The position numbers were made by a program, and so were the translations under genes. A stretch of 64,000 nucleotides of DNA from Bradyrhizobium sp. CIAT3101 (GTDB lineage Bacteria; Pseudomonadota; Alphaproteobacteria; Rhizobiales; Xanthobacteraceae). The notes under the pieces are model-generated. The model had not been told where the DNA came from, searched no databases, and saw only the letters and a list, made by a program, of their open reading frames with translations. The stretch is taken from NCBI RefSeq assembly GCF_029714945.1, contig NZ_CP121634.1, positions 5,043,001-5,107,000 of the forward strand, given 5' to 3'. The first letter of the stretch is position 1. Every line of letters starts with the position of its first letter. This document shows positions 35,529 through 45,055 of this stretch, piece after piece.

Positions 35529-35966
35529 ATGACCGATCCTTTCGATCTAGAGCGCTTCCTCAGGGCCCAGGACCCGGTTTTTCGCGACGTTCTGGGGGAG
35601 CTGGGCCAAGGCCGGAAGCGGACTCACTGGATGTGGTTCGTCTTCCCGCAGGTCGCCGGCCTCGGCTTCAGCGCCATGTCGCAGCGCTACGCCATCGGCT
35701 CGCGCGCCGAGGCAGCGGCCTACCTCGCCCACCCCGTGCTCGGCCCGCGCCTGATCGAATGCACCCGCCTCGTGCTTGCCGTCGACGGGCGGACCATCAA
35801 CGCGATCCTCGGCGCACCTGACGATGCCAAATTCCGCTCGTCGATGACGCTGTTCGATGCGATCTCCGAAGAGCCCGTTTTCGACGAGGCGCTCGCCAAA
35901 TATTTCGGCGGCGAGCGCGACGATGCAACGCTGGAGATCCTGTCGAAACGCGACCGGCAACAGTAA
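35529..35966 (+). CDS. DUF1810 family protein
   Basis: A 145-aa cytosolic protein, complete for the family: FDLERFLRAQDPVFRDVLGELGQGRKRTHWMWFVFPQVAGLG, then SQRYAIGSRAEAAAYLAHPVLGPRL and FRSSMTLFDAIS. DUF1810 is of unknown function (calpastatin-like name only in databases). Convergent with the crotonase gene 10 bp away. Confidence 0.9.
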   Translation: MTDPFDLERFLRAQDPVFRDVLGELGQGRKRTHWMWFVFPQVAGLGFSAMSQRYAIGSRAEAAAYLAHPVLGPRLIECTRLVLAVDGRTINAILGAPDDAKFRSSMTLFDAISEEPVFDEALAKYFGGERDDATLEILSKRDRQQ

Positions 35967-35976
35967 GCGTCCGAGA

Positions 35977-36762
35977 TCAGCGCCCCTGGAAGACGGCTGC
36001 GCGGCGCTCGATGAAGGACTGGATGCCCTCCTTCGCGTCGGCGCTGGACAGCACGCGATCGCGGATTTTCGGGATGTAGGCGATCGCAGCCGCCTCGCCG
36101 CCTTCGATATATTTCGCCGCCGCCTCCTTGGTCACCTGGATGCCGAGCGGCGCGTTGCGCGCGATGATGGCGGCAAGTGCCATCGCCCGCGCGACCTGTT
36201 CGCCGGGGGCCACGACCTCCTGGACCAGCCCGATCGCCTGAGCGCGCTCGGCGGAAAACTCGTCGCACAGGAACAGATGATACATCGCATCGCCCCAGCC
36301 GGCGCGCGAGAGAAAGCGGAAATGCGCGCCACCCAAGGGCGCAATTCCGCGCTTGGCCTCCATCTGGCAGAAGCGCGCATCAGAAGCCGCGACCACGATA
36401 TCGCCGGCGAGCATCAGCTCGATGCCGATGGTGAAGACGATGCCCTGCACGGCGGTGACAACGGGTTTGCGACAGCGCTTGGCAAGACCGAACGGATCAA
36501 CATTGCCCTCCTTCATGTTCATGTTGCGCTTCTCCGCGGTCGGACCGAAGAATTTCGGCATGTCGAGACCTGCGGTGAAATCCCTGCCCTCGGCGCAGAT
36601 CACGCCGACACGATAGGCCTCGTTGTCGTGCAGTTCGGTGAGCGCATCGGACAGTTGCTCCATCATCGCCGGCGTGAACGCGTTCTTCTTCGCGACATTG
36701 TCGATGATGATCTTGAAGACGTGGTCGTGCACCTCGGTGCGGATCTGACCTTCGGATGTCAT
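35977..36762 (-). CDS. Enoyl-CoA hydratase/isomerase (crotonase) family
   Basis: A 261-aa crotonase-fold enzyme: NVAKKNAFTPAMMEQL at the N-terminus, oxyanion-hole residues in GRDFTAGLDMP and QGIVFTIGIELMLAGDIVVAASDARFCQMEAKRGIAP. The first Glu of the enoyl hydratase pair (usually in GGGCELA) is Gly-Ile-Glu here, and the second is replaced within GIAPLGG, so it may be an isomerase or hydrolase rather than a hydratase. Divergent from a TetR gene across a perfect palindrome. Confidence 0.88.
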   Translation of the reverse strand: MTSEGQIRTEVHDHVFKIIIDNVAKKNAFTPAMMEQLSDALTELHDNEAYRVGVICAEGRDFTAGLDMPKFFGPTAEKRNMNMKEGNVDPFGLAKRCRKPVVTAVQGIVFTIGIELMLAGDIVVAASDARFCQMEAKRGIAPLGGAHFRFLSRAGWGDAMYHLFLCDEFSAERAQAIGLVQEVVAPGEQVARAMALAAIIARNAPLGIQVTKEAAAKYIEGGEAAAIAYIPKIRDRVLSSADAKEGIQSFIERRAAVFQGR

Positions 36763-36813
36763 GGCGGGTCTCCCTGATGCTGCCGGCGCGGCTTCTCTGC
36801 CCGCACCCCTCGA

Positions 36814-36831
36814 ATATGACGCACGTCATAT
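36814..36831. promoter_or_regulatory. Perfect palindrome, candidate TetR operator
   Basis: ATATGACG-CA-CGTCATAT, 8-bp perfect arms, between the divergent crotonase and TetR genes. A related half-site pair, ATGTCAACTGTCATAT, lies at 36850-36865. A TTGACA occurs on the minus strand at 36856-36851, so the site could cover the crotonase promoter. Confidence 0.65.
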
Positions 36832-36872
36832 TTGAGCTTGCCCTCGACTATGTCAACTGTCATATTCGCGGC

Positions 36873-37481
36873 ATGACCACCACACGCGACAAAATGATCG
36901 CCGGCGCGGCCGACCTGATGAGCCGCCGCGGCGTCAATGCCACCAGCATGCGCGACGTCGTCCACTACACGGCGACGCCGCGCGGCTCGATCAGCCATCA
37001 TTTTCCGGAGGGAAAGCGGCAGTTGATCACCGAAGCCGTGACCTTCGCCGGCAAGGCAGTGTCGATTCCCCTGGAGAAGGCCATGAGCGAACGCGGCGTG
37101 ATCGGCGGCTTGAGGGCTTTCGCCGCATCCTGGCGTCGCCGGCTGGAAGCGACCGGCTTCGAGGCCGGCTGTCCGGTGCTCGCCGTCGCCGTCGACCGCT
37201 ATGTCGGCGAAGCCTCCGACAAGGACGACGAGACGGCGCAGCAGCAACTGCTCGACCTCGCCGACGGCGTGTTCGCCGATTGGCGGCGGATCATGCACGC
37301 GGCCTTGCTGCGCGAAGGGCTGGCCGCGGACCGCGCGGAACGGCTCGCAACGCTCGTCGTCGCCTCGATCGAGGGCACCGTTGCGCTGTGCCGCGCAAGC
37401 CGCAGCGCGGACGCGCTCGATCAGGTTCAGGAGGAGCTGGAGACAGTCCTGTCCGCCGCCCTCGCCCGCACCACCAGATAG
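36873..37481 (+). CDS. TetR family regulator, YxaF/LmrA type
   Basis: A 202-aa repressor with HTH MIAGAADLMSRRGVNATSMRDVVHYTATPRGSISHHFPEGKRQLITEAV. The SISHHFPEGK motif and the C-domain with GCPVLAVAVD are typical of the LmrA/YxaF subgroup. ATG 36873. It is divergent from the crotonase and followed 15 bp later by the hydratase gene, so it probably governs both through the palindrome at 36814. Confidence 0.9.
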   Translation: MTTTRDKMIAGAADLMSRRGVNATSMRDVVHYTATPRGSISHHFPEGKRQLITEAVTFAGKAVSIPLEKAMSERGVIGGLRAFAASWRRRLEATGFEAGCPVLAVAVDRYVGEASDKDDETAQQQLLDLADGVFADWRRIMHAALLREGLAADRAERLATLVVASIEGTVALCRASRSADALDQVQEELETVLSAALARTTR

Positions 37482-37496
37482 ATTGGATAGGCACCG

Positions 37497-38282
37497 ATGG
37501 ATGTGTCCCGGCAACGCGAGCTCGCCCGCCACCTCGCCGATTTGCGTCGCAACGCCCGGCAGCGAAGCGGCCTCGATGAGCGGCTTGTGCCGCCGGATGC
37601 CGACACCGCGTATCGCATTGCGCGCATGGTCGAAGAGGAATTGGGCTGGGACGTCGTCGGCTGGAAGATCGCCGGCATGAAGCCCGGGCTGCAACGCCAG
37701 CTTCGCACCTCCTCGCCGATCTATGGGCGCGTGTTCGCGCCGCTGATCAAGGCCTCGCCCGCGCGCGTCGAGCACGCCCGGCAATGCAGCCCGATTCCGG
37801 AAGTGGAGTACCAGGTGCGCCTCGGCGCCGATCTGCCGCCCCGCGCGCAGCCATATGCGATCGACGAGGTCGGCGATGCCGTTGCGTCCCTGCATCCGGG
37901 CATCGAACTCGCCGAGTGCCGGTTCGTCCACGACGCGGCGTTTCCGCCGATGCCGGCGATCCTGGCTGACGGCGCGGGCTCGGGAACGATCGTGCTTGGC
38001 GACCCCATCGCCGACTGGCGCAGCCGCGACGTCGCGGCCCAGGAGGTCGTGCTCACTTGCAACGGCGTCGAGAGGCGCCGCGGCAGCGCAGCGGAGGCAA
38101 TCGACCATCCGCTGGTGCCACTGACCTGGCTCGCCAACGAACTGTCGCGGACCGGCATCGGTCTCAAGGCCGGGCAGACGATCAGCACCGGCACGCTGAC
38201 GGGCATGCTGCGACCGAAGGCGGGCGAGACCTATGTCGCCGATTTCGGTCCGTTCGGAACCGTGAGTGCAGCCTACACCTAG
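37497..38282 (+). CDS. 2-keto-4-pentenoate hydratase-like protein (FAH superfamily)
   Basis: A 261-aa enzyme of the fumarylacetoacetate-hydrolase fold, MhpD/XylJ type: AYRIARMVEEELGWDVVGWKIAGMKPGLQRQLRTSSPIYGRVF, the metal-binding CSPIPEVEYQVRLGADLP (Glu residues), SLHPGIELAECRFVHD, and the C-terminal ISTGTLTGMLRPKAGETYVADFGPFGTVSA. Hydratases of this kind act after meta-cleavage of aromatics, but no dioxygenase is adjacent. Follows the TetR gene by 15 bp, likely the same transcript. Confidence 0.87.
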   Translation: MDVSRQRELARHLADLRRNARQRSGLDERLVPPDADTAYRIARMVEEELGWDVVGWKIAGMKPGLQRQLRTSSPIYGRVFAPLIKASPARVEHARQCSPIPEVEYQVRLGADLPPRAQPYAIDEVGDAVASLHPGIELAECRFVHDAAFPPMPAILADGAGSGTIVLGDPIADWRSRDVAAQEVVLTCNGVERRRGSAAEAIDHPLVPLTWLANELSRTGIGLKAGQTISTGTLTGMLRPKAGETYVADFGPFGTVSAAYT

Positions 38283-38400
38283 CCGAATGGACGCATGCAG
38301 GTGAAGCATGCCGGGCGGCAGCGTAAACCGGCGATTAAGACGGCGCCCCTATCGTTCGCGCAGAATTTTTTTCTCCACCTGCGCAATTGCCGGACGAATC

Positions 38401-40482
38401 ATGAAAATCGGTACGCTGCTGACCACCGCCATCGTCTCGCTCTCGACCGTCGGCGGCGGCCTCGCCGTCTACGTCGCGGTCACGAAATACCAGACGATGG
38501 ACAGGATCGCCGAGGCGCAGGGCCGGCTCGCGATCGTCCGCGCCGTCAGCGACATCCCGCGCTATCTCAATCCCGAGCGCGGCTTCGCCACCAACATCAT
38601 GTACGGACCGGCGACCGTCGACCCCGCGCAGCTCACCGAGCATGACAAGCTGCGCAAGCAGACCGACGGCGCGCGCGACAAGATGAACGCGCTGCGCAAG
38701 GAGCTGCCCGGCTCCTTCGACGACGGCAACGCGATCGGCAGCAACATCGACGGCATCAATTCGAAATTCACCGCACTGCGCGACGCCATCGACAAGGCGA
38801 TCGCAGGACCGGCGGATGTACGCAAGGACGCCGCCAAGAAGATCGTCGCCGACAATGCCGTGCTCAACGCGGGCGTGACCGCGCTGCTCAACGAGCAGGT
38901 CCGCCGCATGGCGATCCTCAACGGCGATGCCTATCGCCAGTCCAACTACGCCAACATCGCCATGACGCTGCGCGACATCGGCGGCCTCAATTCCAGCGTG
39001 CACAAGAACCTTGTCGGCGCCAAGAAGGTCGCCAACGATTCCGAGAAAGCCGATATGGCCCGCATGCAGGGCCGCAACGACCAGATCGTGATGTCGCTGA
39101 TGGAACTGCGCGGCAATCCGGCAACGCCATCCAACGTCGCCGCGGCGCTCGAGACGATGAATGCGAGCTATGTCGAGGAATTCGGCCGCGAGATGAAGCT
39201 CGTCAAGGACGGCGCGCTCAGCGGCAAGTACGAGCACGATGTCGAGACCTTCTACGTGGCTTCCCAGAAAGGCCTCGGCTCGATCATCGGCGTCCGCGAC
39301 GCCTTCTACGACAACGCCGAGCAGATCCTCTCCGGCGCCTCCGCCGCCGCGCGCACCAGCTTCACGATCGCGCTCGTCGGTCTCCTCGCCGTGCTGATCG
39401 CCAGCGCCGGCCTCATCGTGATGGTCCGCCGCCGCGTCTGCGCGCCGATCGTCAGCTTGACGACCCGGATGTCGCGGCTCGCCGACGGCGAGGTCGCGCA
39501 GGAGATCCCCGGCGCCGAGCGCTCCGACGAGATCGGGGCGATGGCCGCGGCCGTCCAGGTGTTCAAGGACAACATGATCCGAGCCGACCGGCTCGCGGCC
39601 GAGAAGCAGGCCGAGAACGACGGCAAGATGCGCCGCGCCCAGGCGCTCGACGAGCTGACCCGCGCCTTCGAGGCCAAGGTCACCGAGCTCGTCGGCGGCC
39701 TGTCGCAGGCCTCCTCCACCATGGAGACCACGGCGCAGTCGATGACCTCGACGGCCGCCCAGACCAACAGCCAGGCCGCGGTCGTGGCCGCCGCCTCCGA
39801 GCAGACCTCGACCAACGTGCAGACGGTCGCAAGCGCCACGGAAGAGCTGACCTCCTCGATCGCCGAGATCGGCCGTCAGGTCGCGCAATCGACCGAGATC
39901 GCGGCCCGCGCCGTCGACAACGCCCGCCGTACCGGCGACACCGCACGCGCTCTCGCCGAGGGCGCGCAGAAGATCGGCGACGTCGTCACGCTAATCCAGA
40001 GCATCGCCGAACAGACCAATTTGCTGGCGCTCAACGCCACCATCGAGGCCGCCCGCGCCGGCGACGCCGGCCGCGGCTTTGCCGTCGTGGCATCCGAGGT
40101 GAAATCGCTGGCCGGCCAGACCGCCAAGGCCACCACCGAGATCTCCGAACAGATCAATGCGATCCAGTCCGCCAGCGACGAGACCGTCACTGCGATCCGC
40201 AACGTCGCCGACGTCATCGCCGAGATCGACCAGATCGGCACCGCGATTGCGGCCGCGATCGAGCAACAGGGGTCGGCGACCAGGGAGATCTCCCGCAGCG
40301 TCCAGGAAGCCGCCCGCGGCACTCAGGAGGTCAACACCAACATCACGGGCGTGCAGCGCGCCGCCGACGACACCGGTGCAGCCGCCCAGGAAGTGCTTGG
40401 CGCCGCCGAACAGCTCTCGACGCAGTCGCGCGATCTCGCCGGCCAGTTCGACCGCTTCCTCGGCGAAGTCAGGGCGGCTTAG
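38401..40482 (+). CDS. Methyl-accepting chemotaxis protein
   Basis: A 693-aa chemoreceptor: TM1 (~5-28), a helical periplasmic sensor of about 290 residues, TM2 (~317-340, [22 protein letters not shown]), a HAMP domain ([29 protein letters not shown]...DEIGAM), and the C-terminal signalling domain with the hairpin tip [46 protein letters not shown] 38401 begins [12 protein letters not shown]. No chemotaxis kinase gene nearby. The ligand is unknown; the periplasmic domain is not one I recognise as PAS or Cache. Confidence 0.93.
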   Translation: MKIGTLLTTAIVSLSTVGGGLAVYVAVTKYQTMDRIAEAQGRLAIVRAVSDIPRYLNPERGFATNIMYGPATVDPAQLTEHDKLRKQTDGARDKMNALRKELPGSFDDGNAIGSNIDGINSKFTALRDAIDKAIAGPADVRKDAAKKIVADNAVLNAGVTALLNEQVRRMAILNGDAYRQSNYANIAMTLRDIGGLNSSVHKNLVGAKKVANDSEKADMARMQGRNDQIVMSLMELRGNPATPSNVAAALETMNASYVEEFGREMKLVKDGALSGKYEHDVETFYVASQKGLGSIIGVRDAFYDNAEQILSGASAAARTSFTIALVGLLAVLIASAGLIVMVRRRVCAPIVSLTTRMSRLADGEVAQEIPGAERSDEIGAMAAAVQVFKDNMIRADRLAAEKQAENDGKMRRAQALDELTRAFEAKVTELVGGLSQASSTMETTAQSMTSTAAQTNSQAAVVAAASEQTSTNVQTVASATEELTSSIAEIGRQVAQSTEIAARAVDNARRTGDTARALAEGAQKIGDVVTLIQSIAEQTNLLALNATIEAARAGDAGRGFAVVASEVKSLAGQTAKATTEISEQINAIQSASDETVTAIRNVADVIAEIDQIGTAIAAAIEQQGSATREISRSVQEAARGTQEVNTNITGVQRAADDTGAAAQEVLGAAEQLSTQSRDLAGQFDRFLGEVRAA

Positions 40483-40495
40483 AGACGCGCGCAGT

Positions 40496-41086
40496 TCAAT
40501 ACGGCGGCGCCTTGCGCGCGCGCTGGGCCTTGGCCGCTTCGATCCACCACAAGAGATCGTCGGCGAAGCGCGGGAACGAGCGTTCCAGCGCCTTGCCGCC
40601 GTCGCCGATCGGCTCGCTCTCGGCCGACAGTGTCTGGGCGATCGGACCGACGCCGATGGTGCTCGAGATCACCACCATGCCCATTTCCGACAGCGTGCCG
40701 TGCCACGCGGTCGAAGCACGCGCGCCGGACAGCCTGCCGGCGGAATAGCTCACGATCGCGGCCGGCCGCCAGAACCACTCTTCGAGGAAATGGTCGGTGA
40801 GATTCTTCAGGCCGGGCTGAATGCCCCAATTATATTCGCCGGTGACGAAGACGAAACCGTCGGCGCCGCGGATCTGGCCGGCGAGCTTCTCCAGCGCCTC
40901 GGGCGCCGTACCCTTTGGGTGCTCCTTGTACATGCGGTCGAGCATCGGCAGGCCGATCGCCTTGGCGTCGATGAACTCGACGTCTTCGCCACGCTTGCGC
41001 AGGCGATCGATGACGAAATTCGCCAGGCGGATGCCCATGCGGTCGGCCCGGTAGGAACCGTAGAGGACGAGGATGCGATTGCTCAT
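40496..41086 (-). CDS. NADPH-dependent FMN reductase (flavodoxin-like)
   Basis: A 196-aa protein of the NADPH_dep_FMN_red family: ILVLYGSYRADRMGIRLANF (FMN phosphate loop, GSxR), then the FMN-ring region FVFVTGEYNWGIQPGLKNLTDHFLEEW and PAAIVSYSAGRLSGARASTAW. Possible roles are quinone, chromate or azo reduction. Convergent with the chemoreceptor (13-bp gap) and downstream of the AraC regulator on the same strand, 42 bp apart, so regulation by that protein is plausible. Confidence 0.9.
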   Translation of the reverse strand: MSNRILVLYGSYRADRMGIRLANFVIDRLRKRGEDVEFIDAKAIGLPMLDRMYKEHPKGTAPEALEKLAGQIRGADGFVFVTGEYNWGIQPGLKNLTDHFLEEWFWRPAAIVSYSAGRLSGARASTAWHGTLSEMGMVVISSTIGVGPIAQTLSAESEPIGDGGKALERSFPRFADDLLWWIEAAKAQRARKAPPY

Positions 41087-41128
41087 GGCCGGCAGGCTAA
41101 CACGAAACCGGACTCCGGTCCCAACCCC

Positions 41129-42076
41129 TTATCGCCTGCGGCCGCGCTCCAACGTTTCCGACGGCGTCTCGCCGAACTGATCGCGATAACTGCGGGAGAA
41201 ATCGCTGAGGTGCCAGAAGCCGAACGCGAGCGCGACGGCCTTGACGCTGTCGGCACCGGCAAGCAGCCGCTGGCGCACCAGCCACAGGCGGCGCAGGCGC
41301 AGATAGCGATGCAGGCTCATGCCGCGATAGCGGCGCACGACATCGTGCAAGGTTCGGACGGAGAGATCGAGCTTGCGCGCGACCTCCTCGCTGTAGATCG
41401 GCTGCGAGAGGTCGTCTGACAACAGCGCGCGGATGTCCTGGAACAGCTTGAACTGCCGCTCGTCATTCGGCCGCTGGGTCCAGCGCGCCTGCACGATGTC
41501 GGCGAACGCGGCATCGACCGCAGCGAGCAGGGATTCCTTCATTGCCGCCGCCTTCAACGGCACCTCGGCTGGATCGATCGGCTCGGCCGCAGCCGCCAGC
41601 ACTTCCCCGACCACCTTCCGCAGCCAGTTCAGCGCCGACGGACTGGTCTCGAATATCTTGAAGCTGGAGTTCGTCACGGGCCAGCCGCGATCCTTCACCT
41701 CGGGCCGGAACACGACCGAGGCGATCTGCCGCTGCACTTCCTCGATCGTGTTGTAGGCCGCCCCGCTGCTGCCGATGACGATGACGGCGCGGTCGCGCTG
41801 CGCGCCGTTGAAGCGGATCGGGATTTCGAGCTCGTCCATCGCGAAGCCCACCGCCGTGCAATCGGCAACGAGCTGCGCGTCCACGACGCGCGGAAATGAC
41901 CGCGTCATGTTCACGTCGCAGCCGGGCAATTGCAGAATGATCTGCTCGGCCGCAATGCTTCGCACGAACGGCGTGAACTCGTAATCCAGGCCGCGGATCG
42001 AACTGCGAAACTCGTCGACGTCGGAGAAGCGAAATATCTTTGGCGCCAGCGCTGGCGCAGCATCACTGTTGTTCAT
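41129..42076 (-). CDS. AraC family transcriptional regulator
   Basis: A 315-aa regulator: an N-terminal domain (~15-190, ANR-binding/AraC_binding_2 type, FRSSIRGLDYEFTPF) and a C-terminal AraC HTH with YSEEVARKLDLSVRTLHDVVRRYRGMSLHRYLRLRRLWLVRQRLLAGADSVKAVALAFGFWHLSDFSRSYRDQFGETPSETL. Two helix-turn-helices are visible. Directly upstream of the FMN reductase gene. Confidence 0.9.
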   Translation of the reverse strand: MNNSDAAPALAPKIFRFSDVDEFRSSIRGLDYEFTPFVRSIAAEQIILQLPGCDVNMTRSFPRVVDAQLVADCTAVGFAMDELEIPIRFNGAQRDRAVIVIGSSGAAYNTIEEVQRQIASVVFRPEVKDRGWPVTNSSFKIFETSPSALNWLRKVVGEVLAAAAEPIDPAEVPLKAAAMKESLLAAVDAAFADIVQARWTQRPNDERQFKLFQDIRALLSDDLSQPIYSEEVARKLDLSVRTLHDVVRRYRGMSLHRYLRLRRLWLVRQRLLAGADSVKAVALAFGFWHLSDFSRSYRDQFGETPSETLERGRRR

Positions 42077-42376
42077 GACAAATAAAAAACCGCACCAGGA
42101 AACGGCGCGTGTCCGGCAATACGCCGATCTGAATTCCTCCTGTGAACCCCCATTCGCGCGAAGGACTCATCCGAGCCCCTCTCGCTCAGTTGGCGAGTGT
42201 CCGGCGCAAAGGACAAGCGGAGCGTTCGCCTCCTGCCAAATTTCGATAGCGTTTCCAGCGCAGTAGGCGGTGCGCAGATACCCCGGGAGGGCGAGGGCTA
42301 AATTTCAAATTAACGCATCTCTGGCGGAATGAGGGGCGTTAGTTCGTCGAAGTTTATTTGAGTACAGGCCCCTGCC
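42077..42376. other. 300-bp intergenic region
   Basis: Between the divergent AraC and DUF2336 genes. No convincing coding frame, promoter motif or strong palindrome was recognised. It presumably holds both promoters. Confidence 0.5.
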
Positions 42377-43495
42377 ATGATGGCAAATTCGCCTGCTGAT
42401 ATTTTGGTCGAATTGGAAGCGGCTGTCGCAACGTGTCCGCTTGACCGTTGCGCTCGCATCCTTTCCGGCATTTTGCAGTTGCTCACTGGCAGCCGCGACC
42501 GATCTCAGGAACTGCTCTGCGGCGTGGTCGATGGCGTTCTGCTGCGCCTGACGGAACGGGTCGAGGTCGGCGTGCTGATTGAGCTCACCACGACGCTTGC
42601 CGACCTCAAGGTCGCACCGCCACGGACATTGCGGCGCCTTGCCTCCCACGACAACGCGGACGTCGCATGTCCCGTGCTGCAGAGATCGCAGGCACTTGCC
42701 ACGGCCGATCTGGCGGCGATCGCCGCCTCATGCGGCGAGCGGCACCAACGCGCCATCGCGGCGCGTGACTGCATCGAGCCTGATGTGACCGAGGCACTGA
42801 TCAAGCGCGGCGCGCATCTCTTTCATGCGCTGATTAAGAACCCTGGAACAAAATTCTCCGAGGCAGCTTACGCCACCCTCGCCGGGGCCGACCAGGACGG
42901 CGAGATTGCGAAAGCGCTGGTGCTGCGGCCGGGTACCCCCGACCTGATCGTGCGGAAGCTGCTCTCGACCGCACCCGCCAAACCGGCGCCCGTCCGGGCA
43001 GCCCCCGCCAAGCCCAATGCCTCCGCCGTCGCTCCCGTGCAGGCAGTCGTCGCGGCCCCGCCAAAGCCGCCCTCCTCCGCCGACTATGCAAGCGCCAGAC
43101 CCGAGATCGTTGCGTTAAGCCGCGTCGGCAAGCTCAACGATTCCACCGTGAATCGCTTCGCGATCCGCGGCGAGACCGCCAATCTCTTCACCGCCCTGTC
43201 GGTGCTGTCGGGCGCGCCGATCGAGATCGTCGAACATGTCATGAGCGATGACGATTGCGAGGGCCTGGTGATGGCCTGCCGGGCGTCGCGCCTGAACTGG
43301 GCGACCACGCTCGCGATCTTGAGCAATCGCAACGGCCCCCGGCTCTCCTTTGCCCAGCGCGAACGCGCGCAGCTGATGTTCGAAACGCTTCTCTTGTCGA
43401 CCAGCCAATGGACGGTGCGCTGGGGGGAAATCGCAGCAAGCGCCAACACAGGCGATCCGGGACATCGCGGCGCAAAAATGGGGGTTAGCCGATGA
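42377..43495 (+). CDS. DUF2336 domain protein
   Basis: A 372-aa cytosolic protein with the DUF2336 helical-repeat region (~1-200: LIELTTTLADLKVAPPRTLRRLASHDNADVACPVLQRSQAL...HLFHALIKNPGT) and an Ala/Pro linker, then a second helical part (KLNDSTVNRFAIRGETANLFTALSVLSGAPIEIVEHVM). DUF2336 proteins in alphaproteobacteria occur with signalling genes; function unknown. Start MM at 42377. Its stop overlaps the PilZ gene (ATGA), so the two are translationally coupled. Confidence 0.88.
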   Translation: MMANSPADILVELEAAVATCPLDRCARILSGILQLLTGSRDRSQELLCGVVDGVLLRLTERVEVGVLIELTTTLADLKVAPPRTLRRLASHDNADVACPVLQRSQALATADLAAIAASCGERHQRAIAARDCIEPDVTEALIKRGAHLFHALIKNPGTKFSEAAYATLAGADQDGEIAKALVLRPGTPDLIVRKLLSTAPAKPAPVRAAPAKPNASAVAPVQAVVAAPPKPPSSADYASARPEIVALSRVGKLNDSTVNRFAIRGETANLFTALSVLSGAPIEIVEHVMSDDDCEGLVMACRASRLNWATTLAILSNRNGPRLSFAQRERAQLMFETLLLSTSQWTVRWGEIAASANTGDPGHRGAKMGVSR

Positions 43496-43812
43496 AGTTC
43501 GATGGCCGCAAGGACTCTCGTGTGAAAATGGACCACCGGCAACCCGTCAATTTGATGGGTTCGGACGGCACCTGGCGGCGCAGTTGCGTCCTGCTCGATG
43601 TATCGAACACCGGCGCCAAGATCGAGGTCGAGGGCACACTCGACGTACTGCAAGCCAAGGAATTTTTCTTGGTGCTGTCGTCGACGGGGCTGGCGTATCG
43701 GCGCTGCGAGCTGGTCTGGATCGATGGCACAATGGCCGGCGTTCACTTCATCAATGGCGATACAAAGAAAAAGCTGACGAGTGCGAAGGCGGACGTCGCA
43801 CCGGCCAAGTAG
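43492..43812 (+). CDS. PilZ domain protein (cyclic-di-GMP receptor)
   Basis: A 106-aa single-domain protein. The c-di-GMP binding signature is intact: RKDSR (RxxxR) near residue 6 and DVSNTGAKI (D/NxSxxG) around residue 39. Downstream beta-strands (LVWIDGTMAGVHFI) complete the barrel. Coupled to the DUF2336 gene upstream and followed 57 bp later by an HD-GYP phosphodiesterase, so the three form a c-di-GMP sensing and degrading set. Confidence 0.93.
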   Translation: MKFDGRKDSRVKMDHRQPVNLMGSDGTWRRSCVLLDVSNTGAKIEVEGTLDVLQAKEFFLVLSSTGLAYRRCELVWIDGTMAGVHFINGDTKKKLTSAKADVAPAK

Positions 43813-43869
43813 GCCAACCGGTTCAAGAGATCATCACGCTCGTTCAATTCCAGTACCTCAGTAAAGTCC

Positions 43870-45000
43870 ATGTCACCCGTGCAGAACGCGCGACCCATCA
43901 CCAGCCCCATCAAAGGCGACGGCGGCATCCGAACGGCGCAATCGGCACGCCCCTTCGTGCATGTGCTGGCGGATTCCTCCGACAAATTGTCAGGCATCTG
44001 TTCGGCTCTCGAACAGCAATTCGCCGTTGCGGGCGAACGGCTCGACGCGGAAGCCAAGCTGTCTCAGGCGCCGTTCGCCATCGTCATCCGCGCGGAGTTG
44101 CGCGACGTCGACAATATCGCGGCGATCAAGAAACGGTCCGCCAGGCTGGCAAAGGCCGCCAAGCGCATCTTCCTCGTCGAGCACTCCTCGCATGTCTGCA
44201 TCTCGCAAGCCTATGCGCTCGGCGCGACGCTCGTGCTTCCCGGTCCGCTCAACAAGACCAAGCTGCTGGCGGCACTGGCCGATCCGGTCGAGCCGGCCGC
44301 GGACTCATCGGGCGGTTCGCCCCGGCCGGACAACGCCGTCGAGACAGCTGCCACCGCCATCGCATCGATGTTCACGGCCGTGACACTTGGCCAGCCCCTT
44401 GACGTCAACGGCACCAAGGAAGCCGGACGCCAGATTGCCGACCGCATCACCGAGCATGGCCTGACGGAATGGCTCACGACGGTACGGCGCCACCATGAGG
44501 GAACCTATCAGCACTGCTTGCTCGTGACCGGCGTTGCCATCGACTTCGGACTCAGTCTCGGCGTCGGACGAATGGATCTGGAGCGCATGTACACGGCCGC
44601 CATGTTCCACGACATCGGCAAGGCGCAGATCCCGCTTGCGATCCTCGACAAACCCGGCCGCCTCGATCCCGAGGAACGCACCATGATCGAAACCCACCCG
44701 ACGGCGGGTTACGAGTTCCTGAAGGATCACGAGCAGATCACGCCGGAAATTCTCGATGCCGTCCGGCATCACCATGAATATCTCGATGGCAGCGGCTATC
44801 CGGATGCGCTAGCCGGCGAGAGCATCAACGATATCGTGCGTATTCTCACGATCTCGGACATCTTCGCCGCGCTGATCGAGCACCGGCACTACAAGCCGAC
44901 GATGCCGCGCAACGAGGCCTATCAAATTCTCTGCGGCATGACCGGAAAGCTGGAAAAGGCGCTGGTCACATCCTTCAAGGAGGTCGCACTCTCACGCTGA
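43870..45000 (+). CDS. HD-GYP cyclic-di-GMP phosphodiesterase
   Basis: A 376-aa protein. N-terminus (~28-140) resembles a degenerate receiver domain without the usual DD and Asp cluster. The C-terminal HD-GYP domain has all metal/catalytic motifs: H215 (TYQHCL), H247-D248 (FHDIGKAQIP), H276 (ETHPTAGYEFL), HHHE 300-303 and DGSGYP 306-311. Such domains hydrolyse c-di-GMP to pGpG/GMP. Third gene of the DUF2336-PilZ cluster. ATG 43870. Confidence 0.93.
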   Translation: MSPVQNARPITSPIKGDGGIRTAQSARPFVHVLADSSDKLSGICSALEQQFAVAGERLDAEAKLSQAPFAIVIRAELRDVDNIAAIKKRSARLAKAAKRIFLVEHSSHVCISQAYALGATLVLPGPLNKTKLLAALADPVEPAADSSGGSPRPDNAVETAATAIASMFTAVTLGQPLDVNGTKEAGRQIADRITEHGLTEWLTTVRRHHEGTYQHCLLVTGVAIDFGLSLGVGRMDLERMYTAAMFHDIGKAQIPLAILDKPGRLDPEERTMIETHPTAGYEFLKDHEQITPEILDAVRHHHEYLDGSGYPDALAGESINDIVRILTISDIFAALIEHRHYKPTMPRNEAYQILCGMTGKLEKALVTSFKEVALSR

Positions 45001-45055
45001 GCGCGCGCCCAACAACCTGAAGGACGACGGCGATTCATCCCGATCTCAACGCGCT

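Noticed and set aside
38335..39888. 517-codon minus-strand ORF opposite the chemoreceptor
   Set aside because: The + frame carries TM, HAMP and MCP motifs; the minus frame is an Asp/Gly/Arg-rich shadow.
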